Notes: generated by a model from the sequence alone, not told the origin. Positions 22,441-36,096 are shown, counted from the stretch's first letter. The stretch is DNA of 64,000 bases from Marthasterias glacialis (GCA_911728455.2 OU452224.1:6266501-6330500); one strand, 5' to 3'. Program-made: numbers and translations.

Positions 22441-22763
22441 ACATACCTATTCAAGTGTATTTGAAACAACAATGCCTTTGGAAATACTGTTCTGTCAACA
22501 TACGTCATTACAAATGACTAATAATTTTGACTGGCTGCATGTAACAGCAACAGAAGAAGTCTTTTGAGTTAGATCAAAATTATCGGCTAGATTTTTTTTT
22601 TCCAGCGTAACTTCAAAATTTGATAAGAAAACAAATTGATGGTTTTGCGTGATAAAGGTCGGTGCTGCAACAAGATTGAAATAGAAAGCAGATGCTTCCC
22701 AACACATAACAGACAACAAAATAAACACAACAGACTCTTTTTTTTATTATGTTATAAACACTG

Positions 22764-23635
22764 TGTACACTGGCACATCATATTAAACATTGGTACACAC
22801 ACTGGTTCTTCAAGCTATTTGTTCATGACAAGGTAAAGAAGCCATCAAATGATATTCTACTTAATATTCAAGTCTTGGAACTAGACTGATCTGAAAGTCT
22901 GTTTTGAGAACAGTTTTTTTCATACGCATTGTTTTGTAAACACAATTCACTGTTAAACATTTCTTTCTTTCACAGTTTGTTTTCTTCAAAGGATCATCTA
23001 TGGGCAGTGTGTGTACCTTTAATTTTTATAAAACGTATATCTTTAGGAAAACAACAATGTAATTTTATCTAGCTCAATGATTTGAGAAGGGACAGCATAT
23101 TTTGTAGACAAATTATTTCAAGAAGTAAAGGTTCAGTAGGATTACTGCAATCTGAGTTGGTTAACTCTGCATCATCTTTACATTTCAATCAGATGCGTCT
23201 TTTGAAGAATGTCGTCACTCGTTAGGATTTCTAGCAATCGATGAGAGGGATGAGATAAATACAGAATATAATCAAGCTACGCACATGTCAACTTATGGCA
23301 ATGCTCGTAGTGATGAGGCTTGATTCAGCCTCAGTGTTTCTCTCCCATACTACATCATCATCTTGGGTCATATACTTTGCATGGCTGCAGGGCTCTGCTG
23401 ATTCTTGCAAAACCATTGTTCATTGGAAATGCACAGCTTTAGTGTTTCAGATTCATGCAAATTCCTTTTGCTTGGGATTTGTTGACATCTATTGTGCTCT
23501 GCTTGTGATTCATGTCATCCATGGTGTCTACCAGATGAGTTGGCACTTTACCGTACCAGACCCCATCTATAAAGTTTATCAATTTAGTTATAATGCGATA
23601 ATATTTACGTATACAATATGATGTGCCAGTGTACA
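22764..23635. mobile_element. TIR element TGTACACTGGCACATCATATT, left-arm copy
   Basis: The 21-bp end at 22,764-22,784 is perfectly reverse-complemented at 23,615-23,635, giving an 872-bp unit. The right arm has the same unit at 57,985-58,860 with intact 21-bp ends. A 108-codon frame inside has no recognisable domain. It is a probable non-autonomous element. Confidence 0.65.
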
Positions 23636-24285
23636 TTCCCATATTAAACAATAACACTTCTTACATAAAATTCAATCAAATTCTATTCTCAACCATAAAA
23701 CTTAAATTTCTCTAACATGATATTTAAGAAATCAATCTAAGAACTTCCTTCATAAAATGTTTGTGTAAAGCCAAAGCACAGCATCGTTGTGTTGGAATAA
23801 AGAGGCTTAAGTATTCAACTTTGTCAGCATTGAGTATTCAAACTGACAGTATCATACATGTACTCTTGTATTGTGAGCTGTTCTTGAATTGTATTGTACC
23901 ATACAACATGATGAATGTCAAACTTTGATCATTCTTTATGATTTCTTTGCAACAGTGAAACAACTATTTCTTCCCTTGATATTGAAACCTGTCAATCTTC
24001 ACACTCCTGTGTGTATCTGTCCGGTAAGACTCCATGATTCATTGAATAGATTTTCTTGAAAGCTGACACACTGGTTTTTGCTAAGGGACTTTGAATATTA
24101 TTCCTTTTGAAAACAAACTGATGCTGCACTTTGGCTTTACCACCAGGCACATGGAGAAAATGTTACAAGCCTTTATCATCAAGTTTCCAAAATTAATTCC
24201 TTGTTCACATTTAAAAAAATTCAAAAGAGTCAATTGTTAAGATTTCATAACTCTTTGCAATATTGCTCAGGAGAACCTTTCTGCG

Positions 24286-24318
24286 TGTAATTTCTGTTTG
24301 GCCAGAACAGAAATTACA
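24286..24318. other. Perfect small hairpin
   Basis: TGTAATTTCTGTT is followed by a short TGGCCAG loop and then AACAGAAATTACA. The mirrored site near 57,239 is partly decayed (AATTTCTGTTCTGGCCAAAC then AGAAATTATA). The role is unknown; it could be the core of a tiny foldback unit. Confidence 0.55.
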
Positions 24319-26879
24319 ACATTTTTGTAGCATTAGTCACTGGAGACTGTTGCAGTTTGTGGGATAATGAAATCCAACTTGATTGTAGTAGACGTCTAAG
24401 GAAGATCAATTGCCGTAAAACTTCTTTGATTTTCAGAAAGTGAATACACATAATGTAAATGCATACTATACTGTGTTTGGATTTAGGCATAGCATGACTT
24501 TACACCCAAAGGCCTTTCCTACCATGTGCCTGGCATTATGAATTGATTCTTTATTATTCCCTTTTTTTGAGGATGTTTCTGATGAGTCAGAACCAGCTAC
24601 CAGCAAATCCATGGCAATGAGAGTATATGACATAAAATCAAAATTTTTAAGTTTGGTGACTTTCAAAACGTGTTGCCGTCACATATTCAACAATGTATAA
24701 CACTGTTTGATAGCCCCATTTGACAGTTGATTTACTTTAGAATCAAACTTTTTTTCTTAAAGGAAAAATTCATTGTAAATCACTTTTTCAAACTGAGTTG
24801 TGTAATGACTCTGATTGTCCCCCCATTGCCATGAATTTGTTCTTTTCTACTACCGTTCTGTACTGACAAGTTCTCAATGCCTTGTTTAGTGTAGACTACA
24901 GGAGGCTGCTTTGCAAACCTCACTGAAGATCCAAACAAGAGAGATGAGACATCAATGATCATGAATTGTTCAATCCACAGCTGATCCCATCTCCTCTACA
25001 CCACAGGCTCACTTCACTGCAAACAAAATGAAATAAATGAGTTAGACTTCCATGTTGATTAACGTTTTGAAAGGCAGGGTACAGGATGAAGTCGCGACGG
25101 TTATTGTTGTTGTTGTTGACTATTTGTTTTTTTGTTGCAACAAACTTTTTAAAGTTCTGCAACATCTACAAACTTGGGGGCAGGGTGTGCAAATTTCTTG
25201 CAACAGTTATGAACAGCCATTGCTGTTACATATGTCACTAATAAGAATGTCTCTGTTTTTGTTGTAGGTAATGGTCAGTTGTGAAACAAGGGTTTCAACT
25301 TTTCCTTTACACAAAAACGTTACATCTTTGACATTACATTTATCAATGATCTTAAGTTCTTCTTCCAGCAATCAAACAAAGTTGGAATTCAGATGATGTT
25401 GGAACACTGCAATGATTTCAATCTGTTTGAATATCAAATTTCCTGTACCCTGCCTTGGCCGATTCAAATCCATATCGTTAAGCCATAACATATCATTGAA
25501 TTTTTCTAAGCTGAATTTCTAAAATCATAATTAAGTAAAATCATAATTAAGTATACATTGTCCAGATTACAGTCATCATTAACCAACCTGAGGCAGTTTA
25601 TTATGGTTCGTATCTTCCAGAAAACTACATAAGAGGGAGCTGAGTAAAGTGGGCTTGAATTGAGGATGGATGGCACCGTCTTATCAATAAGTGTGCTCAA
25701 TTTATGTTTATTTCTAATGCAGGCCTATCTCAATTCTGTGATTAATGAGTTTTTCAAAAGATCAAATGTTTGTTTGTATTATAAAGATCAAATAAGTGCA
25801 TACGTCCATTGGCATGAGATCTCCTATACTCTAAAATGACCCCCATTAGCATCCACACCACATCAAAGTCAGTGACTTGAGAAGAAAAGGGAAACGTTTG
25901 AATTCGGAAAAAAAGATGGAAAAAAGGAAGACATTTGAAAAGGGATTGGAAATGCAATCCAAGTCACATTAGAGTGAGTTGTTGGCCTGGATCTATAGAG
26001 ATGAAAGGGAAGGAATGTACCACCAAAGGAAATTAACAATAGAAATAAGCATTTGAAAATAACTGTGTTTGTATGCAATGTTTGTTATGATCTTATTCCT
26101 AGAATTTTTAGGCACTGTAATTTTTCAATCAAATGTCATTTTTCCGAGAAGGAAATAATTGACAGATTCTCCCAAATGCATGGTTATACTTCTTGGAGAC
26201 GAATATAAAACATAAAGATGGATTCAATTTGATTTATTCTGAGTTTCTTCTGAAAAACTTCCTCTAAATAGTAAATAATGGACAAACAGAATCAATCCAA
26301 ATCAATCACGTAGTTGTAAATGATACAATTATCGTTGAGAATCATCAGGAAATGTGAAAAAGAGACACTTTGTCCATCACCGATATTATTCAGTCTACCT
26401 GTACATCTAATTTAAGAGTCTAATTAAAGGTCTAGTTATCTGACTTTTCTTTTTTTTAAGGGAATGAATGTACAAAATACATGGGGTGTATAGACCCTCA
26501 AATAAATCTTATTGTAGCAAATTTTAATTGGTGGCTTCAATTATATAAAAACGTTCTTGTACTTTGAGCACCTTTTGGTGGATACATGCGCTTTAAAAGA
26601 CTCCACTATTGTTATAATAATAAATATTAATTTGAAGAATTTTGAATTAGGTTGTCTCTTCATGTACATTCCCCTTAAAAGAAACAAACATCCAAAGATT
26701 TGTAACTAATTCTTAAACAATTAAATTGCTGAAAATATAATTATCTAATACATAAACCGTAATGGCTACCCAGTCACATGCATTAATTAATTTGACAATA
26801 TTTGGTTTTTGGAATGGATGGACAGAATGCAACGCAGTCTTTGAAGTGAAGTGGAGCAATCTATTGTTTACATTCCACT
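24319..26879. other. Arm sequence without recognised gene
   Basis: Noncoding, mirrored at about 54,725-57,240. On the minus strand a pyrimidine tract with AG (TTTCATTTTGTTTGCAG) precedes a segment near 24,780-25,015 whose reading frame stays open for 60 codons in this arm and 66 in the other. The two copies differ at many amino-acid positions and end differently, so I see no sign of selection on a protein. Confidence 0.4.
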
Positions 26880-27330
26880 CTATTGATAACAGTTCAGTTC
26901 ATTTCGTTGACTGTAATTCCACTCCATGAAATCATCAAATTGCAGTTGTACATTCTGAAGGGTTGTTGTAATTGATAGCCGTTCTGTTGGTAAAACGTTT
27001 GTTGTTATTCCATCCATTTGCGGTCTTACGGCTCTCCTTCACTTTTATAATAGTTTTGGTGATGTTAGCGAATGTGATTCAATTCCTTGATGTCATCAGA
27101 TTGCAGTCAAGGATCTCCTTTGGTAATTGAAAACAGTTCTGCTGATAGAGCTGACTGTGATTCCTTTCATCGATATCATCAAAATGCATTGTTAGATTGT
27201 TAAGGTCTGCTTTGGTTGTTGATAACAGTTCTGTTGTTACTGCTGAATGTGATGCACTCCTTCATATCATCAAGCTGTAGTAGCATTCTTAAAATCCTCT
27301 TCTGGTTATAAGTTTAATTCAGTAACAGTT
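26880..27330. repeat. ~90-bp degenerate tandem repeat (left arm)
   Basis: Phrases of the type GATAACAGTTCTGTTG, then TGA(C/A)TGTGATTCC, then GAT(A/G)TCATCA, then a TTGCAG- or GTAG-type end recur about four to five times. The array is mirrored at about 54,270-54,725, so it predates the arm duplication. No coding frame persists. Confidence 0.65.
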
Positions 27331-28791
27331 CGTGTGTTGGATGCAGGACAGGACCGATGAATAGGCTTTAACGATCTTAATGTCATCAATCAGCTTTCAG
27401 CAATGGATACATACATCCTCCATTGTTTTAAATATCTTTCCCTGCAATAGGCTTTAGGTTGTTGTCAATATTGCAACATCAGTGGCAAGTCTTAACTGGG
27501 TTGGAACATTTGACCACTTTGACAAACTGATGAAGTTTTTGTCAGAATCTTACTGTTTTGGTGGTAGTGTCAGATTTCTCATTTGAACTTGATCCATAGC
27601 CCATCTGAGTACTTCAAGCAGATAGCAGTTTAAAGTTGATCCATATTCTGCAGCCCCGTGTGTTCCTTTTTTCGTAAATGTTTATCTGCCACTCAGTAAG
27701 TACTGCATTGAAGTCCTACTGCTTAACATGCGTTTCTCAATTTACCCTTAACTCTGGGTAGGGCCCAACCAGGTGGAACCACTGAGGGAAAGTGGACCTG
27801 TAACATCGCGTGGGCAGGTTTGTCAGATCCTGAAGTAGCTCCTGCTACCCGCTACCCTTACAAAGTCCCTAAAGTAGCATGTGACCTGGATAGCACTAAA
27901 AATTATTAAATAGTTCACCTGCTACATTCCAACATATGACTTATTTTCTGTTATCTTATGAGACTGTGGAAATGGTTTTTACAAGAATCTATTACAATGA
28001 ACATTAAATACGCCCGCTCATCATCATTACCCAAGGACTATTTCTGTGGCCCAGAACGATCATGTTCCCGTTCATAGTTTATGTACAGTGCATGGGACGG
28101 TCAAAGCTAATCTTTCAGCTCACAAGTTTGTTTGTCATGCATTGATGAGTGGGCGTCTTTAAACGCTAGGTAAAAAATTATAATAATATAAAATGCAGTG
28201 GAATCTTCAGTAAGAAAGAACGGACTAAACTTTTTTTCTCTCTTGGGTTGCTGTAATATTGAACACTGGTTTATCCTGATATGAAAACTTGGACAAAAGT
28301 TGTGGAAAAAAATAGCTAAATCTTGCTTTGCAAAATGTATTTTATATTACATTTATAAAATATATTTTATAGCAAAAACCTTACTAATTTGTATGATTTT
28401 TCCATGGCATATACAGTACAGTGGAAACAGTTAGTTGAGACAATTAAAATGATAAGTTCTTATCCCCTTATGCATTGAAACTACACATGCATTTTTGCCA
28501 TCTAATCTAATGTCTTAAAAAGAAAACCAAGAGTATTGTGTGCATTGCACCCTCATGTGCCCCTCCCCTTCTTCAGTAAAACTATATTTCTATAATCAAG
28601 TCTGTTTAAACCTTCTGTAGAGAGCCTTGTTAGAAATGACTTATTGTACATAAATTTAAGGCAGCAGTTATCAAACAGTAGGCAAAGGCTTTTGTGATGA
28701 CCTCTCTGAATAGAGATAAAGTGATCATATGTTGTTCAATTCGTAAATGCAACCGTACACATGGGTCTTAGACATAGAGTAAAGCAGGTCG

Positions 28792-29215
28792 GACAAATTA
28801 TTCTGATGACCATCGCCACAAGAATCCTGGTCCAGGTATTGTCCACATGCTATAAATGTATCCGTCATTTTATGTAGACTTTCTGCAGTCAGAGGTTGGA
28901 CCCAAACTCTGATGACCATCACCACAAGATTTCATGTCCAGTTACTGACCACTCCTTATATATGATATTTTCGTTTAGACTATTTGCAGTCAGAGGTTGG
29001 ACCCATTATTCTAACGATCATCACCACAAGAATCCCAGTCCAGTTACTGACCATCCATGAGCTCCTTAATGACGTTCACTACGTGCATCAAGGAGTCTGG
29101 CTACTTGCCACTTAATATATTGATCTCTTTTTTCATTTAGAATATTTGCAGCCAGGGGCTGAACCCATTATTCTGATGACCATCGCCACAAGAATCCAAA
29201 TCCAGTTACTGGCCA
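28792..29215. repeat. Minisatellite with ATGACCATC(G/A)CCACAAGA, ~4 units (left arm)
   Basis: Each unit has CAGTCAGAGGTTGGACCCA, then TTATTCTGATGACCATC(G/A)C, then CACAAGAATCC and TCCAGTTACTG. Units are spaced about 90-160 bp because of variable linkers. The left arm shows about four units and the mirrored array at 52,215-52,925 shows six, so copy number changed after the arms formed. The longest frame here (66 codons) is a repeat artefact. Confidence 0.85.
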
Positions 29216-29684
29216 CTACTATTATCTCCTTCAAAATGTTAACCATCTTGTACCCATTGCCGAAAAAGAACCTAAGTCCACTTTGTGTCCACTTATTTTT
29301 GCCTACTGCCCAATAGAGGAACTACTAATAAATACCCCCAAAAAATAATAATAATAATAAGTTGACCACTTGATTTTTAAAGGGGATGGGACATAAGAAT
29401 GCATGCACTTGACCACTTGGTTGGGACTTTGGAATATATCCCATGCTCGGTCACATTGATAGTTCACTTTTGTAGCAAGCAACTTTCTCGTTTTATGATT
29501 TGAGTATGTACTGCCTCGTGGGTCAGTTACGATAATGTTTCTGAAGATGCTTAAGGCTTGATAATGTAAAAAAGTGATTCACAGGTTGTTTACACTGTAC
29601 TGAACATCCCATGAAACAAGAATCTCAAACAGAAAACTGACACTTTGGCTTAACTATCAGCTTGTATATAGCAAGATCTGTTTA

Positions 29685-30300
29685 TCCTAAACATTGAAAT
29701 TACCTCTAACTCCAACTTTCAGGATAATACTTTATCATGGCTTTGTCTTCTCTAACAAATCACCCTATTGTTTGTAACATTTTCCAGTGAGATATCCAAC
29801 CATTTGAAACTATTCAACTGCAAGGGTTGTTTATTGTGGCACAACTGCACCGAACTTTACATGTGTGTACTGTGTTGATGCATTCACCGACTGATGTCAT
29901 TGCAGATTGGCATAGTTTATCTATATTTTAAAACAAGTGGATGATATTAAGTAATCAAGAAAGTAGGCGGGTTTTGACAAGCATTGAACCAGAAAACAAT
30001 GACATTTCAATGAACTGTTTCTTCACGTGTAAAAATTGTGAAAACAGAAAGTTGCCAAAAGTGTAGGTTTCCTTTTAGAGACTAAGTAGAATGCCATCAC
30101 ACAAACAATCCATGGTGGGTGTTACAATCAACACAACTTGACAAAAAATGTTGTTTAGAAATAAAACTAATGCTTGTCTGCAGTCTATAGATCGCAAAAA
30201 GATGACTTAATAATCCTAAACATTGAAGTTACCTCTAACCCCAACTTTCAGAATAGTTCAATTGACTGCAAGGATGGATAATACTTTATCATGGCTTGGA
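29685..30300. repeat. Pair of direct repeats ~520 bp apart (left arm)
   Basis: CTAAACATTGAA(A/G)TTACCTC followed by CAACTTTCAG and GGATAATACTTTATCATGGC occurs at about 29,689 and 30,217. Both copies also exist in the right arm (51,145-51,232 and 51,695-51,785). There, both contain a segment of about 25 bp that the first left copy lacks, so the left arm lost it. Confidence 0.75.
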
Positions 30301-32283
30301 CTTCATCAGTAAGGTGATTGATTTGTTTATGTGATGACCTTCACAAGTTATTCCTTAAACAAATAAATTGTAAGTTTACTGACTGGGTTTTAGAACTAAC
30401 TGAAACATGATGCATGTCTCAAGTGGAAATTCATTTAATTATGGTAAATAAAAGTAATACTACTGTGTTGTTTTGTTCTTACTTGTAGTTTGGATTGTTA
30501 AATAAAAAATAATAGCCTTTATATCAAATATCAGACAGGCTGAGAATATCTCTCATGTGCCCTGTCACAGTGATTCTTTTAAAGCCCTACCTCAATATTG
30601 GTAAAGTGTATGTAAATGCTTCCATTCTTTGCACAAATCAAGATTTGGTTTCACCTGAGACGAAAATTAATTTTGGATCTTATTTCATTTATTATAAAAA
30701 AAAATAACACTTCAGGCAGAAATATTTATAGGAAAGTTTTCTACCATCATTATCTTTATGCCATGTAAGTGATATGTAAATCTGTGGACGTATTTATTGT
30801 TTTTCTTTCTTACCAATAATGAGCTGGAGCTTTAAATGTTTAAAAAGAACTTATAAACAACTCGGCTATCCTTTTTGGAATGCTAGCTTCCTTGTTAATA
30901 TCTAGCACTATAAATGACTGATTGTCTTGATTTTACATTGAGATCATTTGGTTGGATGTAGTCTTACTGATATTATTTCCAATATTTCCAATAGCTCTTG
31001 CCAAGAAAAGGGACTTCTTGAAAGAGATTCTGACAAAATAATAGCCTTCTGGCTGCTAAGTGTTTTTCATTGCAGTGAAACTATATTAAACTAAATATGT
31101 TCACTAAATATGTGAACATTTAATAAGATTGGACAAATATATTACAGACATGGTATGTCAATGGGTTATAGAGACTATTCATTCCGATCCCATGGTTTTT
31201 AAGAAATGTAATTAAAAAAAAAAGTTCAAGCAAAAGTTGGAATGAGTGTTTTGTCTCAAAAGGACATGTACTAATTATTATTATTATTATTATTGTCATG
31301 TTTTTTTTTTTTTACATGTTATGCCTGTTTCATTTTCCATGCAAGGAAAGGGAAAACAGATACAAAATTTACATGTTTCATCCTTTCAGGCAGAATTTAA
31401 TATCAGTTTGGATAAGAACGCTATTAATTTTATGCCAAGTAATTTCTTAGTTAAAAATACCAGCAGACTTTATAAAAAGCACCAAACTACCATGCCCATA
31501 ATATAACTCCAAATAAACAATACAGAACCACAGTTAGACTGAATAACTTTTTGAGTAGACATGTGCTATTAATAACAGTAAATATGGAAGGAGATGTATA
31601 CACAAAAAGGTAATTCGAAGGATTGGTTCAGTTTGTGATACCAGAAGTTACTCTAAGGCAAACTTGTGAGAAATGTTATAAGCCTTTGACCAAAGTCTCA
31701 ACGGAGAAAAAAACCCAAAGTGAAGCTAATTGCGCTGTAAGTTTAATGAACTTGCTCAAACTATTCAGAACTGCTGAATAAGTTGCGGAACCACTGAAAT
31801 ATGTATGGATAAGAGAATTGTCCAGAAAACTTTTGCCAATAATTCCCTGAGTATTTGTTTCACAATTGCTCAAGATCAGATTCAAGGATAAGAGCAGCCT
31901 GAAAATTTCAAAATGTTCATTGCATCCACAACTATTTTCAGAACTCTACTTCCCAAAGAAGAATCTACCCTTGTATTTTGTTTTTAGAGTTTTTTAAAAT
32001 CATATCATGACAAGACAGAACTGTAATCATGCATGAGAGAGCAATTGCGTTTTTTAAGCTGTAGATCTGAGTCTACATGTACCTGCACAGTCCTTATTGG
32101 CACAGGTTGGATAAGTTTCATGTCTACAGGCGCAGTTTTATAGCCAATTTTTTGGGGGGCTATACCCTTTGCACGTGACGTCACCTATGCAGCGCATTTT
32201 CTGTGCATTTGGCGTGTAAGTAAGTGGAATTACAATACATGATGCAGCTGCGTGCAAATCTTTTTTCCTTGCGATGGGTTGAA
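30301..32283. other. Arm sequence without recognised gene
   Basis: AT-rich noncoding DNA with an (ATT)n tract at about 31,267-31,295 and a poly-T run near 31,302. An 86-codon frame at 31,246-31,506 is only loosely shared with the right arm and has no domain. Confidence 0.45.
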
Positions 32284-32490
32284 GGCAAAGTAGTGCCTCA
32301 ACATTCTATGAGATCTAGAAGTAACGAAATACAGGTGGTGGTGGTGAAGGTTGATGGCAAAGTAGAGTCTCAACATTTTATGAGATCAAGCAGTAAAGAA
32401 ATACTGGTGGTGGTGAAGGTTGTAGGCAAATTAAGTACCTCAACATTCTATGAAATCTAGAAGTAAAGAAATACAGGTGGTGGTATCTAG
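32284..32490. repeat. ~70-bp tandem repeat, 3 units, left-arm expansion
   Basis: GGCAAAGTAG or GGCAAATTAA starts units at 32,284, 32,356 and 32,425, each with a CTCAACATT(C/T)TATGA(G/A)ATC and a GGTGGTGGT stretch. The mirrored right-arm site (about 48,927-49,015) has roughly one unit. The array is therefore expanded in the left arm or contracted in the right. Confidence 0.75.
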
Positions 32491-32539
32491 TCATGGTATT
32501 TAAAATACAAATGCATAATTCATGTACAAAATTCTGAAA

Positions 32540-33655
32540 CTGTTGTCTTTAAGTCATTCACTGACAACTGACTACATCAATGATGAATTTCAGAATGATG
32601 CCTTACTTTCCAGTTTGCTATTCTGCATCACATGATTGTATTTTTAGTCTGTTCAAACAGTTCATCAGCAGTGTAAATAGATCAACAGCTGTGTAATTTA
32701 ACAATCCGTTTTCAACAAAATGAATATAATCATTGATATTAAGCCCATTCAGTCATCAAAGAACTTTGATAGTATTGCTGAAGTATTCCAAATAAGGGGA
32801 CTTGAGTATTAGCAAGAATAAGACTTCCATCGTGAGAAAGTATGGAAGGAGAGAATAAATATATAGGTCTGTAGATAAAAACATGACAGCATGGGGTGTC
32901 TGTCACTGACCTCAGCCCAGAAAAAGAACCCAGTTGCAAATGGTCTGAGAAATACCATTGATGAGTTTATTTACTACAGATCAAGAGTCAGGAATGTCAG
33001 CAATAAAGAATTACAGGTTTTGGTGTAAGTTGAAGGCAAAGAAGTGCCTCTTTTTTTGGAAGAAACTGACGAAGACATTTTCAGAGAAGCTGGCTTGTGC
33101 AAGTGCATCTCTTTATGGTATTAAAAAGACAGATTTGAAATTCATGTACATAGTACTGAAATAGTTGTCTTTAAATCATTCCTAGACAGTTTATTACTTT
33201 GATGATGAATTTAAGAATAATGGTTCACTTTCAGTTTTCTATTCTGCATCACATGATTGTATTTTTATTCTGTTCAAGCAGTTCATCACCAGTGTCAATG
33301 GATCAACAGCTGTGTAATTTTGAGGTTATTCTAACAATCTGTTTTAGACAGAATGAACATAAATAATCATTGATACTAACCACATTCAGTCAAGGAAGAA
33401 CTTCTAGTTTCCATAATTTTGATAATATTGCTTTCAAATAAAAATAAGGGGGCTTGAGTTCCAGTAAGAGTAAGACTTCAATTGCGAGAAAGTATGGAAG
33501 GAGAGATTATATAGGTCTGTAGAGAAAAACAGGACAGCATCAGGTGTTTGTCACTGACCTCAGCCCAGAAAAAGAACCCACTGCAAGTGGTCTGAGAAAT
33601 ACCACTGATGAGTTTATTTACTACAGATCGTAGGTCAGGAATGTCAAGAAACCCA
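32540..33655. repeat. Tandem duplication, ~630-650-bp unit, private to left arm
   Basis: TATTCTGCATCACATGATTG occurs at 32,620 and 33,240. GATCAACAGCTGTGTAATTT and CTGACCTCAGCCCAGAAAAA also occur twice, at offsets of about 620-650 bp. The right arm keeps only a short single counterpart near 48,780-48,930. This explains most of the ~950-bp shift in the coordinate sum between the 32-kb and 34-kb points of the left arm. Confidence 0.8.
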
Positions 33656-35465
33656 AGTCATGACGCTTCTTTTAAATACAATCAGTAGGAATAAGAGATG
33701 GTGTGGTGCCATGCTCAAGAACAGGACCTACATGTAACTACCATATTGCATCACTTGTTTTGGGAAAAGAAGCTAAAAGAAGTTTTTAATTGACGCATAC
33801 AATCATTGAAAGTTTTGCCAACTTAGTTGGCCGCACTTTATATAGTCCATATAGTAAGCTAATTTCAATTGCTGAAATCGAAATAAGTAACATGTGATTT
33901 GAGAGGGTCTTCGCAATGAAAATATTTCTCTTGAGGATTAGTTCTGGTATGAATGAAACAAATCGTTCCCAATAAATATCAATCCTGTAATTTTTTTTTT
34001 TAACTCATTATCACTTCTATAGGCTATATATGTAAAAAGAGACACACAAAAATAAAAAGTCGAATGTTGTTGACAGGAGATTAAACAGGAGATAAATTAA
34101 TTTTGGGCACTTGATACATTGTCATTACAAAACATCAAATCCATCCTCAATTCCATCGGAACAAAACCATCCTCACACTTTAAATCACTCGGGCATTTTA
34201 AGCCTGCTCATTTATTTATTCAGTCACTTAGACTGAATAGACATGTAACAATGGCATTGCTTTTTACGGGTTGTGAACTTTGTGGTCAAAATAACTAAGA
34301 TGTATCTTATTGTTATTGCATATTTTCAAACGGTTCGCCTCAAAATTGGTCAATAATACCACATTTCTCCACCTTAATTATTTAATGTACGATGTACTTA
34401 ACAGCTTTAAGCCACGTTTGTCTTAGTAGTGCTATGACTGATGTTACTTAGTAGCAGATAAACTCAAAATTTAAACCAAAATTAAACTCAGTCATTGACA
34501 AAATATTCTGCCTATCAACCTTAATACCCAGGCTTGCGTTATCACCATGGTATTTTCACAATACATAATGCTTTTGATTGAACTAAAAGGACACTTTTGC
34601 AATTGCTATAACATTTTTCAACTACATGTTTACTGGACAATGTATACTCTTTTTAATAAAACTCACCCATTACCGGATTGGTAGAAAGCTGGCTGCAATT
34701 ATAATCAGGTTATATGACAGAACATGGAAGACATTTTGATCATCTCATTTAGAGATGGATTAAATAGTCCGCCATTTAGTTGATCAGAACAACATGCAGT
34801 TGTATGATGACCTTTTATCAGCACAATCCGACATGAGTGAAATACATGTACAAGTACATCCAACAGTATGCCAAATCAGGGATGAGAGTGGATGAAAAAT
34901 GAAAATCCAAGAAACACCGATGGAGGGTTTGGTGGCTACTAACCATGCCATAACCCATATCAGTGGCAGCAATCAGTACTCAAATGTAGATGGGGTAGGC
35001 ATTTTGGTGTAGTCAAAATACAGGAATCTCATCCCTGCAAATACTACATGGTGGAAAGATGTTGGGTATCTTTAGGTTCGTATGGATTATAGTTAGAAGT
35101 CTCACACTATTCTCTTAAAGTTCTTTAATAAGTTTCCAGGTTGTCAGTGACTAGTGAAGGGTTGCTTCTTTTGGTACACTTCCTGGAATGCAACACAACA
35201 TGTTTGTCCAACACAGTTCTTTATCCTACCCAAACACGATAAACATCAATTTGTGTTAGGATGATCTGACCTTGTACTACTTTTGGTTAAATGGATATCT
35301 TTCATTTGAAAATCCTGTTTGATGCAAATGAATGGTGCACCCTCACTTCAAACTGTTTGTATGCTTATCTGACACCTTCAGATCTACGGGTATTTATGAC
35401 AGTATTTGCACTTTTAGATTCCCATTGATTATCATTGTGGAGAAAACTAAACAGTGTAAACTCAC
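33656..35465. other. Arm sequence without recognised gene
   Basis: Noncoding AT-rich sequence mirrored at about 46,900-48,800. A hand comparison of about 240 bp (34,565-34,805 with 47,645-47,886) gives about 91% identity. No domain-bearing frame is present. Confidence 0.45.
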
Positions 35466-35697
35466 CTATATTCAGGCTGAAGATTGAGGCCAAAGCAGAA
35501 ATGTCTTTGATGACATCACATAGGGCCTACAGTCTGATGATGAAATCGGTCATTGTCCTGGACTCACTGTTCAGTCCAACTCGACCCTTCTTCACAAGAA
35601 CTGCACAATCCATGTCCAAGGCTGTTACAGAATAACCAGGCTACTGTGATATAGATGAGTATTGAAGTGGTTCTCCCCCAATGACTCATCAGGCTCA
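35466..35697 (-). pseudogene. Exon-like block, left-arm copy
   Basis: On the minus strand this 232-bp block follows a good acceptor (TAATTTTTATTGCAG) and ends at a consensus donor (GTGAGT). The same block with both signals is found at 46,663-46,898 (plus strand) and at 38,225-38,439 (minus strand). The frame carrying GCAGTTCTTGTGAAGAAGGG reads VLVKKGRVGLN and later ALCDVIKDISALASIFSLN, but a stop codon interrupts it between the two parts. The protein family is not recognised. It could be a dead exon or an exon-like transposon module. Confidence 0.5.
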
Positions 35698-36096
35698 CTG
35701 CAATAAAAATTATCAAAACAGGTACATATTAAAATTATGTTTTAACAATGCTGTAACATTTGAGGTTATATATGTGGGAAAAGTATAAGGCGTTAAAATT
35801 CAAAATTAACACGAGAATGGTGGACTCAAGGTAGTGTGATTTGAACGTCAGCATATTGTTTTTCTAGAAACATACGTGGACAATATAGTTGTTTTTTTCT
35901 TTTTACTGATTTCATAGTGATATGGTCAACCAATATGTTCACTGATAACTGTAAAATTATTTAGATTTTGGCAGGATGAAGTCCCAGCAAAGACAAGTAT
36001 TCCATACACCAGTTTTAGGAAAGAGTGCAGAGGTGGTGGAGACTGTATTGTTCTCAATTCCTAATTCCTGAAGTCCTTATTCTTTAAGTCTAAGTC

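Larger units (their letters stand above)
21440..22695. mobile_element. Outer TIR element interrupted by a second element (left arm)
   Basis: GCATCTGCTTTCTATTTCAA starts at 21,440, and its reverse complement ends at 22,695. The right-hand TIR continues uninterrupted through GTTGCAGCAC into GACCTTTATCACGC. On the left these two blocks are separated (21,474 and 21,983) by about 500 bp that form their own TIR element. The inner unit therefore landed inside the left TIR of the outer unit. No transposase is visible. Confidence 0.75.

Noticed and set aside
23295..23621. 108-codon open frame inside a TIR element
   Set aside because: Cys- and Val-rich low-information sequence with no motif. Similarity in the other arm is explained by the DNA duplication.
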